A DNA stretch of 64,000 nucleotides from positions 248,001 to 312,000 of the forward strand of contig JAOANU010000021.1 in assembly GCA_034387635.1 (NCBI GenBank). The letters are read 5' to 3'. Made by a program: the position numbers and the translations under genes. Below, one piece after another: positions 11,219 through 22,417 of the stretch. The notes below the pieces were generated by a model. It saw nothing but the letters and a program-made list of their open reading frames with translations, had not been told where the DNA came from and searched no databases. Source of the stretch: Rhodosporidiobolus odoratus. Lineage: Eukaryota > Basidiomycota > Microbotryomycetes > Sporidiobolales > Sporidiobolaceae. Positions within the stretch are counted from its first letter, which is position 1; every line of letters begins with the position of its first letter.

Positions 11219-14200
11219 CTACTGAGACTGACTCTGGCTTCCCCCACCTTCACAACTCGCGCTCGGTCCCCCCGCCAAAGCTCTCCTGTTGATCAAGCTC
11301 TGCAAGCTGGTAAAAAGGAAGTCGTGAATCCCTTCGGCACCTTGAGCGTGCAGCTGTTCAAGGAAAGCCGGCCGGAAGTCGTTGAAGGAGAGTTCGAGTG
11401 AGGTGGGGTTCTGCAGAGCGAAGGGCTTGCTGATCAAGCGGCTAGGCGAGAGGGAAAAGTGAAAAAGGGTGGCTCACCTTTGATAAGGCTTTTAGCGCGC
11501 TAGCGCTGACAGGTCCAACTAGGGCGGCGGCCGACTTGCCGTCCTTCTCCGAAAGAGCCTGCGAGATAGTGGTGTCAGACTGCTAGCGTCACAAGAAAGG
11601 GCTCGGCCGGAAACCTCTGCCGGTAGCTGGAGGAAGGAAGCGCAATCCGCGCGACGCACCTCGAAGCAAGCCCTTGCAAGGGGCGCAAGTGCAGCGTGTA
11701 TAGTGAGACCTTGACTCGCCGCCGCAATCTGCTGCCTCCCCTCACCTACTGCTTGTAGTGCATAAAGGTCGTCGCTGCAGTAACGATGGAAGAAGGATAA
11801 GTCAGTCCGCACCACACGCAAAGAACGAACAGACGAACCTAGCCAGATCCATCGCTTCGCCATTTCCTTGCGTCGAGAGGAACTTCTTCTGCCACAACGC
11901 GTTGACAAAGTCGATCAGGCGACAATTGAGATCCGAGACGACGTCCGAATGGGCAGAATCTTCTTTCGAGATGGCGCTAGATACACCCGTCAAAGCATCG
12001 CGAGTCCTGAGCGAGGATTTTGAGGTCAGTCCAGTAAGCTAGACGGTGGAAGTGCAAGAAAGGGGAGAAGAGACTGACTTGGCTATAATGCCGCAGATGC
12101 GAGAGACACTCATGACTTCACAGCTTAGGAGGGATGTGTATACGAAGAGGGACGATGGAAGAATGGTAACGGGGAGGTTATGCTCCAGCGGGAGAGCAAG
12201 GGTAGTCTCGTAGAAAGAGAGGGCGGAAGAACGCAGGATGAGGGATGTAGGGTAGCGCTGAGACAGAGAGGCGTCAGTAGAGGACAGCAGGAAGAGCCAG
12301 TGGGGCCCACCCTTGTAGCTGTACAGACGACCCTGTCTCCAAGACTGAGGATATTCTGCAGCGCTACAATGTATGGCCCGCCTTGGTTGAGACGCCCGAA
12401 AACCGTGGCACTACGAGCATTGCCCAGTCAGTATTCAGTGCTGGGAAATAATCGGGTAGGATACGTACGTCGAAGCATCTTCGTCCCAGCAGTCTCGCAG
12501 CGCCCAATTCGACACTAGTGAAGTGAGGCATACCACCGCGTCTGCCACCCACTCCGCCGAGGCTGTTGAAGCGATGCGGTCGAGATGGCGCAGAAAGTGA
12601 CTGTAGAGATCTGCGTGCCAAGAACAGACAGTTGGATCGTGAGCACGCGTCGTTGTGCAAAGGAAGAATACAAGAAATGTACCGTCCCACTCGAGAGGCT
12701 TTAGCAGGCCAATAAGATCAAAGATCGTACGTCGATGTGCTTGATCGTCCCACCCAACAAGGTACTCGGCGAGAAAAGGTTCGACGTCTTCAATAAGTTC
12801 CTAGCGAAGACGATGTCAGGTGGGGCAGGATCCCGTAAAACAGCAAGGCAAACTTACGCCCCCGATCTCGCTGAGCTCCCTCACGCGGCAAAGCAGATCT
12901 TCCACTCTTGCACTGCCTTCCGTCGAAGGCTCGAGGTCGTACAATTCGTGCTGCAAGTGCGCGATGAGCCATTTTGCAAGGCGGAAGACGTGTTCGGCTG
13001 CGAACGGGATTTCGGTGTGCTTAGTCTGCGCGCGACAGGAGAATAGAAGAGGCTCATACTTACGGTCCTGCTCGAAACCGCATCGTAGCAGGACTGCCCA
13101 TGCCTGGCACCGATCCTCTTCCGTTTGCACCAGCGGAGGTTGTGCTGAGCCTTGTACAGAGGACAGTATGCTTGCCGCTTGGCTCGGAAGGGCGACAGTG
13201 TCAATCCTGGAGGAAAGTCCGGCGAGCGAGGTGATGTCTGACAAGGGAATGCTTGAGGGTGTTGGCTAAGAAGGACAAGGTAGAAACGTATCGGGGTTCG
13301 GAAGTAGCAGCATCAAGGTTACAATGAAGGGATGCGAAGGCGTCAGGCTCAGGTCTATGCAGTGCCCCTTCATGAGGCTGACAGAGAGAGACGGGAAGGT
13401 CGACTCACAAGATCATTCGAATAGGTTGTGGGAAGGGGAATGTAAGTCTTCGACGTAGTCTTCCGACGCTTAGTCTGGAACGCGAAGGGCTGAGCTGACG
13501 GTATTGATCTGCACGAACGACAAGAAAAAGACGCACTTCCCGCCCTTCAGCATCTGGCCCTTTTCCCTCGTCTCCTCCTTCCAGTATAGTTCTCGCTTGC
13601 GCTTTCCACTCCTCGAGCACCTTGGATCGATCACCACCACGCCCTCTTCCTCGTTGCTGATAGACTTGTTCGGGCTGGAAGGAGCGGTATTGCTCGAGCA
13701 GCCGAAAAAGGGAAGAAGAGGGTGACTCGAGACGGTGCATGAGCTCTTGTCTGCACGAGAAGTCAGCGTATACGAGTGATCCTAGATGTAGACGGACAAG
13801 AGCAACGAATCGAGGCTTACAGGGTCTGAATGCGGTGTAGTTGGACATGGTGTCGCCGGGTGATCTGGCAAAGAATGGAAGCGGTGGGGTCTCTGTGGAG
13901 TGGTACGTTGTCAAATATAGGCGTGCGTCGAAGTCTGAGTGAGCGACGGATCACGAACCGCAGAGTCTTGTACTGCAGGCCTCTCTCCAACGTGCCGTAC
14001 AGTCTATCGAGCACTTCTCTTCCTTCTTTCCCCACTGCGTTCAGCTCAAGAAGAGCGGCTAATTGTTCTAGTGCCCGACGTTGGACCTTGTAGTCAACTT
14101 TTCCAACACCTTGAGGGCGATCGTGCGGAATCTCGCCCAGACATGACAGGGTGAGCAGAACGGGGCGGACGGCCAGCGGAGTTTGTGGTAACAGGGCCGA

Positions 14201-14580
14201 GAGCAGCGTGCAGGCGTCGGAGGTTGCTACTCGGGAGGGGAAACCGAGGTCGAGATGCGAAAGACGGTGAGACAGGTACGAAGGAAGAGAGCAGCCAAGA
14301 TCAGAGTCAGAACAAGCGGAAGAAGGAGACATAACGCACCCATCCTGCCTCCCAGAACCAGCGCGTACCCCTTCTCCAAGCATTTTTGATTCATCCCCTC
14401 CTGACTAGCCAGTTCCACGAGCTTATCGAGGGCCGCGGAAGGCGATTCTTCATCTTGTTTGGCATCCAGCGCGAGAGCTGTGCGAGCGATAGGTGAGCAC
14501 GCCGACAGATGTTAAGAGGCTCAAATCTTACCTGAGCTGATCTGCTTCAGCAGCGATGTGATTCGACTTGAGTTTGACAT
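11219..14580 (-). CDS. mis6: inner kinetochore protein CENP-I/Mis6
   Basis: Component of the constitutive centromere-associated network (CCAN). It binds centromeric chromatin and, with CENP-H and CENP-K, helps build the kinetochore. The gene has many exons from the start at 14580 (MSNSSRITSLLKQIS) to TAG at 11219-11221. Landmarks in family order are an N-terminal helical segment (LDKLVELASQEGMNQKCLEKG); the CENP-I signature ASILCQITRRHHVQLHRIQ, followed after an intron by LFRLLEQYRSFQPEQV; VALPSQAASILSSVQG, matching the LPSQ segment of vertebrate CENP-I; LIDFVNALWQKKFL; and a C-terminal exon (11410-11219) with FNDFRPAFLEQL and GIHDFLFTSLQSL. These match known CENP-I/Mis6 proteins in order, so the call is firm although each block is short. 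Exon limits in the middle (about 11560-13900) were not fully resolved. Confidence 0.82.
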
Positions 14581-14920
14581 TTCCGGGTTGAGCGAAGAAG
14601 CGAAAAAGGCGATCGTGGCGATTGCACCAAGTTGTAGTGACAACCAGCTCTTACAAGAGCCGTGTTATCAATCGTGATGCACTAGAGAGGCTGAACAGAG
14701 TACAGGCTGGAAAAGAAGCACTTGCAGAGAAGAAAGACGACGACTCGGAAATGAACTGCAGAAGGGAGTCAAGGGACAGCTATGGAAACGACAAGCACGG
14801 CAGCAGGGCGGCGATACTACTACATAGAGGTACGAAGGGAACTTGGTCGAACAACGAGCACAAAGAAGAAACAGGGAGAGAAATTCGACAAGAACGTAAA
14901 ATCGCTGCGGCCACCCTCCA
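14581..14920. other. intergenic between CENP-I start and ATG2 stop
   Basis: 340 bp, with both neighbours on the minus strand. It should hold the CENP-I promoter and the ATG2 3' UTR. Nothing else is recognisable. Confidence 0.5.
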
Positions 14921-17900
14921 TCACCGCTCCCTCCCCGTCGCCCGCTTGTATTTGTCCTCGAGCTCGCGCTCTTGCGCCGACGGGTCGAGCGAGTTGCGCA
15001 AACCCAAGAGGGCCTTCGAAACCGCGCCCGAAGCTCCGATCATGGGTTTGAGGACGGCGATGGGCACGGCTCGCACGACGGCGCGGACGGGACCCTGCAC
15101 GTGCGAGGGAGACAAGAAAGAGTCACGTTGTCAGCGAGTCGTCGCAGAGAGAACAGGCGACGGTTAGGCTAGTACAGTGTTTGAAGGACGATGAGGGGCA
15201 AGATGCTCTTACTTCGTTCGATGACCGCTCGTACACCTCCATCGGGACGGCGAGGATAGTCTGCGCCGCCTCCATGACATTGTCGCCAAAGCTCTTGTAA
15301 GCGCTCTCGACGCCCTGCTGCAGCCCGCTCGGTTGTTCCGCATAACGGCTGCGGACAGCCTTGCGGTCCTCGTCCGACGAGCCTTCTTCAAGCGTTACAC
15401 CCGGTAACGAATCAACGGCAGGTAAAGTCGGAACGGTCTCGGCGGCCAGAGTCCATCGGAAGTCACCGCCGAGAACATGCTCCGCTTGCTCGAGGATGAC
15501 TTGCGTCCCGGTTGCAAGCTTTGCCCCAACGTTGATCGCCTCGAGAGTTGTCTGCTTAGCAAAGGCTTGAGCACCTTTCTGCAGGCCCCGCACGACTCGG
15601 CCGTCTTTGTAGTACTGTTCGAGCGGGAGCAAGACGAGGTTGGCCATGCCTGAACCAACGTTGACGACGGAGCGGACGGGGGCGATGCCGCTGATCACAT
15701 CGGCAAGTTGATGAGCCTTGACGTCCGGAGTCCAGATATCTTGGACGAGCGAGGAAAGCGTGGTGGATCCGGTTACCTGCGTGGAGATAGGATGAGGACT
15801 AGCGAGAGACCAAGGCAGAAAAGGGAACGAGGACGAACACCGGTAACGACAAGATGTCGCAGGGTCATCTCTGACCCGTCGAAATGGAAGAAGTTCATCA
15901 ACTCGGCCGTCTTGCCGCTCTTCAGCGCGCCGTAATCGACTCGCTTCGGTTTGTAGTCGAGCTTGATCTTGACGGGGAGGACTTCGACGCGTTCTGCTCG
16001 CGGAAGGATGAGCCAATGCATAAATTGGTCTGATGACGGCTGGGCGACTTACGGAAGAAAGGCTCTGGCTTCGGCAACGGAAGCGGGTCTGCCGCAGTAG
16101 TGGGTGTTGGGGGAAGTTTGAAAGCGCCAAACGCCTTGAGGAAGTCGAGTGCGTCCTGATCGATGTATAGGCGGAGCGGCGAAATCTTGAGCTGTGGTCA
16201 ATACATCCCGGGCGGTCAGCGCCGTTTCAAGACGATAGAAACGGGAAAGGAAGCACCTTGAGTAGCAACTCTTCCCTTGCTTCCTTGACCCCTCCAAGCG
16301 GCTTCACAGTGCTCAGCTCTAACCTCGCCATGGGCGCACCCGTAGGTCTGACCACGCCTCCATCGCCGACCCTCAACTCGGTAAGGAATTTCCCCCAAGT
16401 GCTCGTCTTGATGTTGTCGATGATGTCGAGACTGGAAACACCGACCGATAGCTTCGACGCGAGGTGAGACTTCGCAGAAGGGAGGAGCATCGATGAGTAC
16501 AGACTTGAAGGTGGGGAGGTCGGGGAGAAGATGTCGTAAGAAGCGCTGAGCCCGCGCAAGTTGATCTCGATGGCGAAAGCGCGAGATTTGGTCAGTTTCT
16601 TGCGCGCCTTACCGACGATGGCCTGATTTGGTGCTCGAGAGGGCGCGGTAGCATCGGCTGCCAGAGGACCGCTAAGAAAAGTCTGCCAACTCGAAGTCGT
16701 GCTGACCGCGTCCGAGTCTCGCCCTTCCACGCCGTCGAGTTCTTCGTTGATAGCGGCGAGGAGCTCCTTATCGGGAAGCTCGCTTGCTCCCGCTGGCAGC
16801 CCGAGGTGAAACGAGCCGAACATGAGAACGGGAGATTTCGTTTCGGCGCGGGCATCCGCCTTCTGACCACTTGCGAGGAGCTGTCGAATCTTCTCGAGAC
16901 GACGGCGGACTGCTTTCGCCTCTTCTTCGATCGCTTTGCGAGTAGATGACCAGTTGTAGCCTTCGTGAAGGTGGATGGCGACGTCGGCGTTGACCAGCCG
17001 AAAGCGAGTCTTCGGGATAGTGCTGAGGATCATGCTCATCAACTTAGACATACTGATGGTCGATCTGACTTTGACATACCTCTCGTCCTTCTTCGATACC
17101 TTCGGTCTTGTCAACCAGTTATCGATGACATGAAGCCCTTTAGGCTTGAACATGCGGATTGCCTCACCGTCGACCTCCGAGATGAGCACACCTTGCCTGC
17201 CGTCCTTGGCAGAGGCTGATCCACGTCGAGCCTTAGGCCGGACGGATGTCTGGTTCAAGGCGTCGGCGAGGTAGTCGAGGTTGGTAGGGACGTCGTCGTC
17301 GAGAATCTCGGGCAAGTCATGGACAGACGGGGCACGCTCAAACGCGGCGGGGTCGACGCTCGCTGAAAGCTCGGAGATGTCAGTCAGATTCAGCGCGTCG
17401 CATGATAACGAAGGGAACGAACCGAGCAGGTCACTCGACTTTTTGCGAGAAGCAAATCGACGGCCTGAGCCTGGCGATGCATTTGAGGAGCTGCTATATA
17501 AGCAGCAGGCAATCAGTCGCCAACAAAATAGGGCACGAATTGGTTTGAAAGCTTACTTTTTCTGCTGCAAGATCGGCAATCGCGAAATGTCTTCGGCAAA
17601 CTTGGACAAACACGAAATCGAGTCGGCGCACAGGGCGACCTCAATCTTCGCATTCGTAACGGTGGCCTGTGCACTCAGAACAGAGGTCAGCCAAGCGAGT
17701 CCCAGACCTGCCTACACGGCATGGCAAAAGACGCACCTCAAGCTCCGGCTCGCCCGCCCCACTTCCTCCCGAGCTCACCTCCCCGCTGAGCATCTCAGCA
17801 TCGACGAGTTCCACGAACCCCAACGACTTCCAGTACGCCGCCTCGTTTTCTGCCGTTCTTCCTGACGGATCGAGTAAGTCCGCCTCACTTTCGATGGCCC

Positions 17901-20900
17901 AGGCTCGTAGGCCGCTGACTTCAAGGGAGAGTGTCGTGCGAGGAGAAGCTCGAGCGAGGACGGTGGATAAGGAGGCTGAAAGAATGGAGACCACAGCCTG
18001 GCAAGGAAGACTCGGGGCGAAGGCGTGGAGGGAGAGAGAGGCGAGGGAGAGTCGGATGGTGGTGATATCGGTGGGTACGGCGTTCTCAAAGGCCTGTCAG
18101 GTAAGTCCAACAAGATACAGTCAGTCTGGAACGTGTGCCGCCACGAGGCAGACGGGTGGGGAAAGACGGCTCACCCCTTCGGGCGCCTTTGCATATGCAG
18201 CCAACTCCCCCAGCCACCGTAGTCCGCTGCCGGTATGGCCAGGTTCGAGCACAGCCGTAAGGTTGCTGAGCATGGTCTGTAATTCGCTGGCCTTGGTGCC
18301 CGTGTCAGGGTCCGTCGAAGAGGCGAAAGAGACTGAAACAACCGGAAGTGGAGCGGTGATAGCGGCCTAAGACAAATGCAGCAAGGTAGACACAGTCGTG
18401 ACGATACAACGAGGGTAGTAAGATAGTGACGAGTGGATTGAAGAAGTAAGTGATGCATTAGTGTCCGATCTGAGAAGGTCAAGAACAGGAACGAGACGGA
18501 CGAGATTTCGTGGCAGCGTCCTCGTGAGTATGGTCGTTGCGCCCGATACGTCTTCAAGCTTGAAGTCCATGATCTCGACATCGGCGCGGAGGTTCTCCTG
18601 CGAAATTGATCTTTTACGTGAGCTTCGTCCTGGGAAAGCACGAGGAAGCCGTAGGATTCACCTTTCCTCCCGTTCGTAGCTCGACTCCGACACTAAGATC
18701 GCTGGCTCCGAGCTGGAGATGTCGTGTCGTAGCATGAGGAAGTGGACTCGACGGTTGATCAGCGTCGGCATACGATGCGAGGCGGTCGAGGTACAGGTCG
18801 ACGATAGCTGCATCGAGAGTCCCTTGGTCAGTCTGATCAGGAGACAGAGAGTGTACAAAGTGCAGACGCACCGTCAGTCGCGTCAACCGCAACCCTCAGC
18901 GTGGTCCAGCCTCCCTCACCCTCATTCCCTCCGCGTACTGTCGCCGTACTCGCTTCCAGCTCACCGCTCGCCCAAAGCGCCGGCCTCGACGCTTTAACCC
19001 CAACGTCATCTACTTCCGAGCCTTTACCCTCGAGCCCGGCACCTACACCATCGCTCCGCTCCGCGAAGAATTGCCCGACATCGTCCGCAAACAACTGCAG
19101 TCCATCGAGCGTTCTCTTGTCCACTTCAACATGCAGCAAAGGTACCGTGAGCGCTACCTCCGGATAAGCCCTCCCAGCCTCGGTGGAAGAAGTGGCGAGG
19201 GAGAAGAAGGAGAGGCAAGGCAAAACCGCCTGCGAGTCTTCTTTGCGCGAAACGAGCGGCGCGACTTTGGTGAAGAGTTTGGCTGTGCCTTCGTGTCTGT
19301 GAGCGAAGCGGAGGGAAACTTCCTCCGCTTCTGCGGTGAGTTGACGAGGATTTGCGGACGTGGAGGAGGAAGAGGTGCGGAGGGATAGGCTGGCGAGGTC
19401 GATCAGTAGTCGACCGCTTCGGATGGCGAGAGGGTCTGCCAGGAGGTTGCGGTATTTCACTGGCGCGCGACAGCGAAGGGAGAGGCGAAAGCGAGGGCAA
19501 GATAGGGAAAGGGTAGTCGAGGGTGGAGAAGTAGAAGCAGAAGTTGGGGAGAAGTCGGCGAGGATGTTCGGAGAGGACGGACGAGGGGTCGGGAGCGCGG
19601 AGGGTGCGGCAGACTGTGAAGCACTGGATCTCGGGTATGTAGGCCGGGGAGGTGTTGAGAAGACGGCTAGCAGGGGTTCGAGGCGCTCAAGTACGGCGAG
19701 ATCGGCGAACAGGTGGAACGGAGCAAGCTGCACTTCCATTCCTTTCCCCTCAGTCTTTTGTACATGAACGGCTGGCGGCTCCGCCTCTTTCTCGCTAACC
19801 CTCCGGCGATCCTCCGTCGCGGCATTGAGAAACCGCCCATCCCCGTTCCATCGTTCTCCACAGTCAACCTCTTCTCCTGCAGCCGCCTTGAGCCAGTCTG
19901 CCGCATAGACGGCGCCGTCCGCCCGTCTCGAGCGCGAAAGCTTGGGGTCGCTCACGAAGAGTGGCAGGGTGATGGAGGCACCATCCACTGTTGACGATGT
20001 CTCACTCGCGGCCACGGCGCCAAGACTCAGCTCGAGACCTGCGGACGAGTTCGACAGGGCTACATCGGAGAGACTGAGATGGATGTGAGGAGTCTTGATG
20101 GCAGCGTTCGGCTGCTCGGAAGAAAAGGCGGCATTGAGCGTGGTCGAATCGGAAGGAGGGGGGTAAGCTAAGATGAGGGACAAAGAGGGAAGTCGGAAGT
20201 CGACGCGAAGGGAATTACTCGGCTTAGTAGAAGGAGGCGAAGCGGGTATGGGAGTCGAGGTGTCAGACGCCGAGGGAGAAGGGCTGAACCGCTTGGCGAG
20301 GTCGAGCAGTACTGCTAGCTGGGTAGCCGCGATTGCCGCCGTCCACCCGCTGGCAAGGTGGGCAGAGAGGACGAGCTCCGATCTCGCTGTAGTCGGTCGA
20401 GTAATGCCATCGGCGGTATGAGGCGAAAGGGAGAAGACGAGTGGTTCGGCGCCCAGAGAAAGAATCAGATGCTTCCCTCGCTGGCCCAGTTCGGGTTCTG
20501 ACGTATGTCCCGGCAGCGATTCTTCCTTATTCTCCCACGGTACTGGACTCCCCCTCGGTGTGGCGAAGACGCCCTCGTCCTCCTCCTCCTCAGGATTTGT
20601 GAACGGGTCTTCCTCCTTCTCCTCCTGAACTGGCGCAAACGACCGGGCAGACTTGAACATCCCCGAAGCGGAAGCTGAAGTGGCACCACCAAGCGACGCG
20701 GTGCTGGTCCGGAGGTCGAAGACACCTTGCGACATAGCGAGGAAGGAGGAATCGTCGCCAGAGTCGGAAGAAGAGGAGGAAGAACTGGAGCTGGAATCGG
20801 AGCGCTGGGACGGCGAGGCGGGACTTGCCGACGTGTGAGATGAGGCTGGAGGAGGAGATGCCGGATGAGGGGCGGATTTCGGGGACGCGGCGAGCGGGGT

Positions 20901-22000
20901 AGGGGAAGAAAGGTAGACCATAGGCGAGGTGACGGACAAGCTCTTCGCGCCTTCCTGACCTTCTATAGCGCCTCTATATGACACGTCCTCCACAACCACC
21001 TCGAGCTCTCGCGCTTCCTCGCTAGGACCGTCCCACAGCAGCCTCACCTTGACACCCTTGACTCGCACTCCGAGCCTGGCCAGGATCCGCTCAACCATGT
21101 TGGCAAGCAGACCCGCCTCGACTTCTTCAACTTGGTCCTCGGCAGCCTCGGGCTCGAGCGCAGAAGCTGGAGCAGGAGTAGCGCCCTCTGTAGGACGCGC
21201 GCCCGAGAAGGCTCCCGGGAGGTCGAGAAAAGAAGAGTTGCGGAGGTGAAGCGACGCTCGTAGTTCGGCGTCTTCGGCCGGAGATAGGGTCGTGGAGATG
21301 AACTCGTGGGCGACAGCGAGAGATAGCGTAGGTTCGGGTGAGAGAGGGTGGGAAGAAGTGGACTCGGTCATCGTCGAAGAGGAAGATGTGGATCTGAAGG
21401 ACGACGTCGAGCTACTGAGGCTTGCATGCCGCAAGCGCGTCGAGTCACTCCCTCCTTTCTCCGAATGAGTTGGTGAGGAGGGTTGGTCTGCTGGGGGACC
21501 GGCCGTTTTGTCCTCGCCCGTCAATCGAAGAACGAGTTCTAATCCGTCCACCTCGATGTCGAGCTTAGCATCGGCCCCGCCCCCGGTCAGGGAAGGGTAT
21601 CCAATGAGGGCTGTGAGCGAGGTGACATGACCCGAAACGAGTTCGACGGGTACAGTGGAGGGCGGATTATCGGGAGATGGCGAAGGAGAAGAAGCGAGAA
21701 GAGCGTTTATAGACTGCGGGACAGGACGGGGTGAGTGTGCCCTGTGTTGGGGGCTTAGAAGGAGAGGGAACGTACCTGAGTATCGAGTTGTACGTCTCTG
21801 ATTTTGACCCTTCCGTTCCACACATCGGCTTCGACCCTGTCTCCATCCTCCCAGCTGTCGACTCTGATGAATGATCCGAGTGCACGGCGGAGTAGGAAGG
21901 TGACTAGTCTTTGTTGTAGTCCAGTTGGTAGTCCTACTAGAGGTAGGGAAGGTGGAGTTGGTAGTCGGGAGATGAGGTAGGTGGGGGAGAACCACGCCAT
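14921..22000 (-). CDS. ATG2: autophagy-related lipid transfer protein Atg2
   Basis: Rod-shaped bridge protein that moves phospholipids from the ER to the growing phagophore, working with Atg18 and Atg9. The start at 22000 gives the conserved chorein/Vps13-like N terminus (LQQRLVTFLLRRALGSFI, VWNGRVKIRDVQLDTQ). A very large exon (about 21750-18840) carries Ser/Pro-rich inserts. The C-terminal half has the Atg2 hallmark KLDYKPKRVDYGALKSG, then ELMNFFHFDGSEMTLRHL, and ends with an amphipathic region (VRAVVRAVPIAVLKPMIG) and a TGA at 14921-14923. The predicted protein is about 2,100 residues, long for fungi (usually about 1,600-2,000) because of the disordered inserts. It is divergent from the unidentified gene at 22418, with 417 bp between the start codons. 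Confidence 0.93.
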
Positions 22001-22417
22001 CGTTGTGAGCCCCTTCCGCTTTGGCAGAGATAGGCTTGACTGTGTTCCGAATCGACTATGGGGTGATTGAGACGCTCTATGCGTACTTTCGCGTTTGGAA
22101 AGAGATGGACGAGGTCAAGAGGGGTTTGTTCAAGTCGATGCTTCTTCACACTGCAATAAACTGATAACCCGCTAAGAACCGCAGAACCGACATAGTCATT
22201 GAGAGCGGTCTCTCCGACACCCTGCGAGTCCATTCAGCCCTCAGCGAGCCGTCGTCGCCTCTTCCCTCTTGTTCATCAGGTCTCTCACTCAACAAGCCGG
22301 TAGCACAGTCTAAAGCCCTTAGAGCCGCGATTCAAGCACTCGCTGCACCAAGATCGAGCGTAGCCAGTGGGTTCCCCCCTCGACTAGCGCTTCTCCACCC
22401 TCACGACACCAATCACC
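22001..22417. promoter_or_regulatory. divergent promoter region between ATG2 and the gene at 22418
   Basis: 417 bp between opposing start codons. Both promoters must lie here. No TATA box or repeat was recognised. Confidence 0.4.

Noticed and set aside
11105..11401. 98-codon plus-strand ORF starting MSDIVADQSELDP
   Set aside because: It is antisense to the conserved last exon of the CENP-I gene, which explains the open frame better.
12735..13269. Plus-strand ORFs of 103 and 149 codons
   Set aside because: Antisense to CENP-I exons containing the LPSQAASIL segment.
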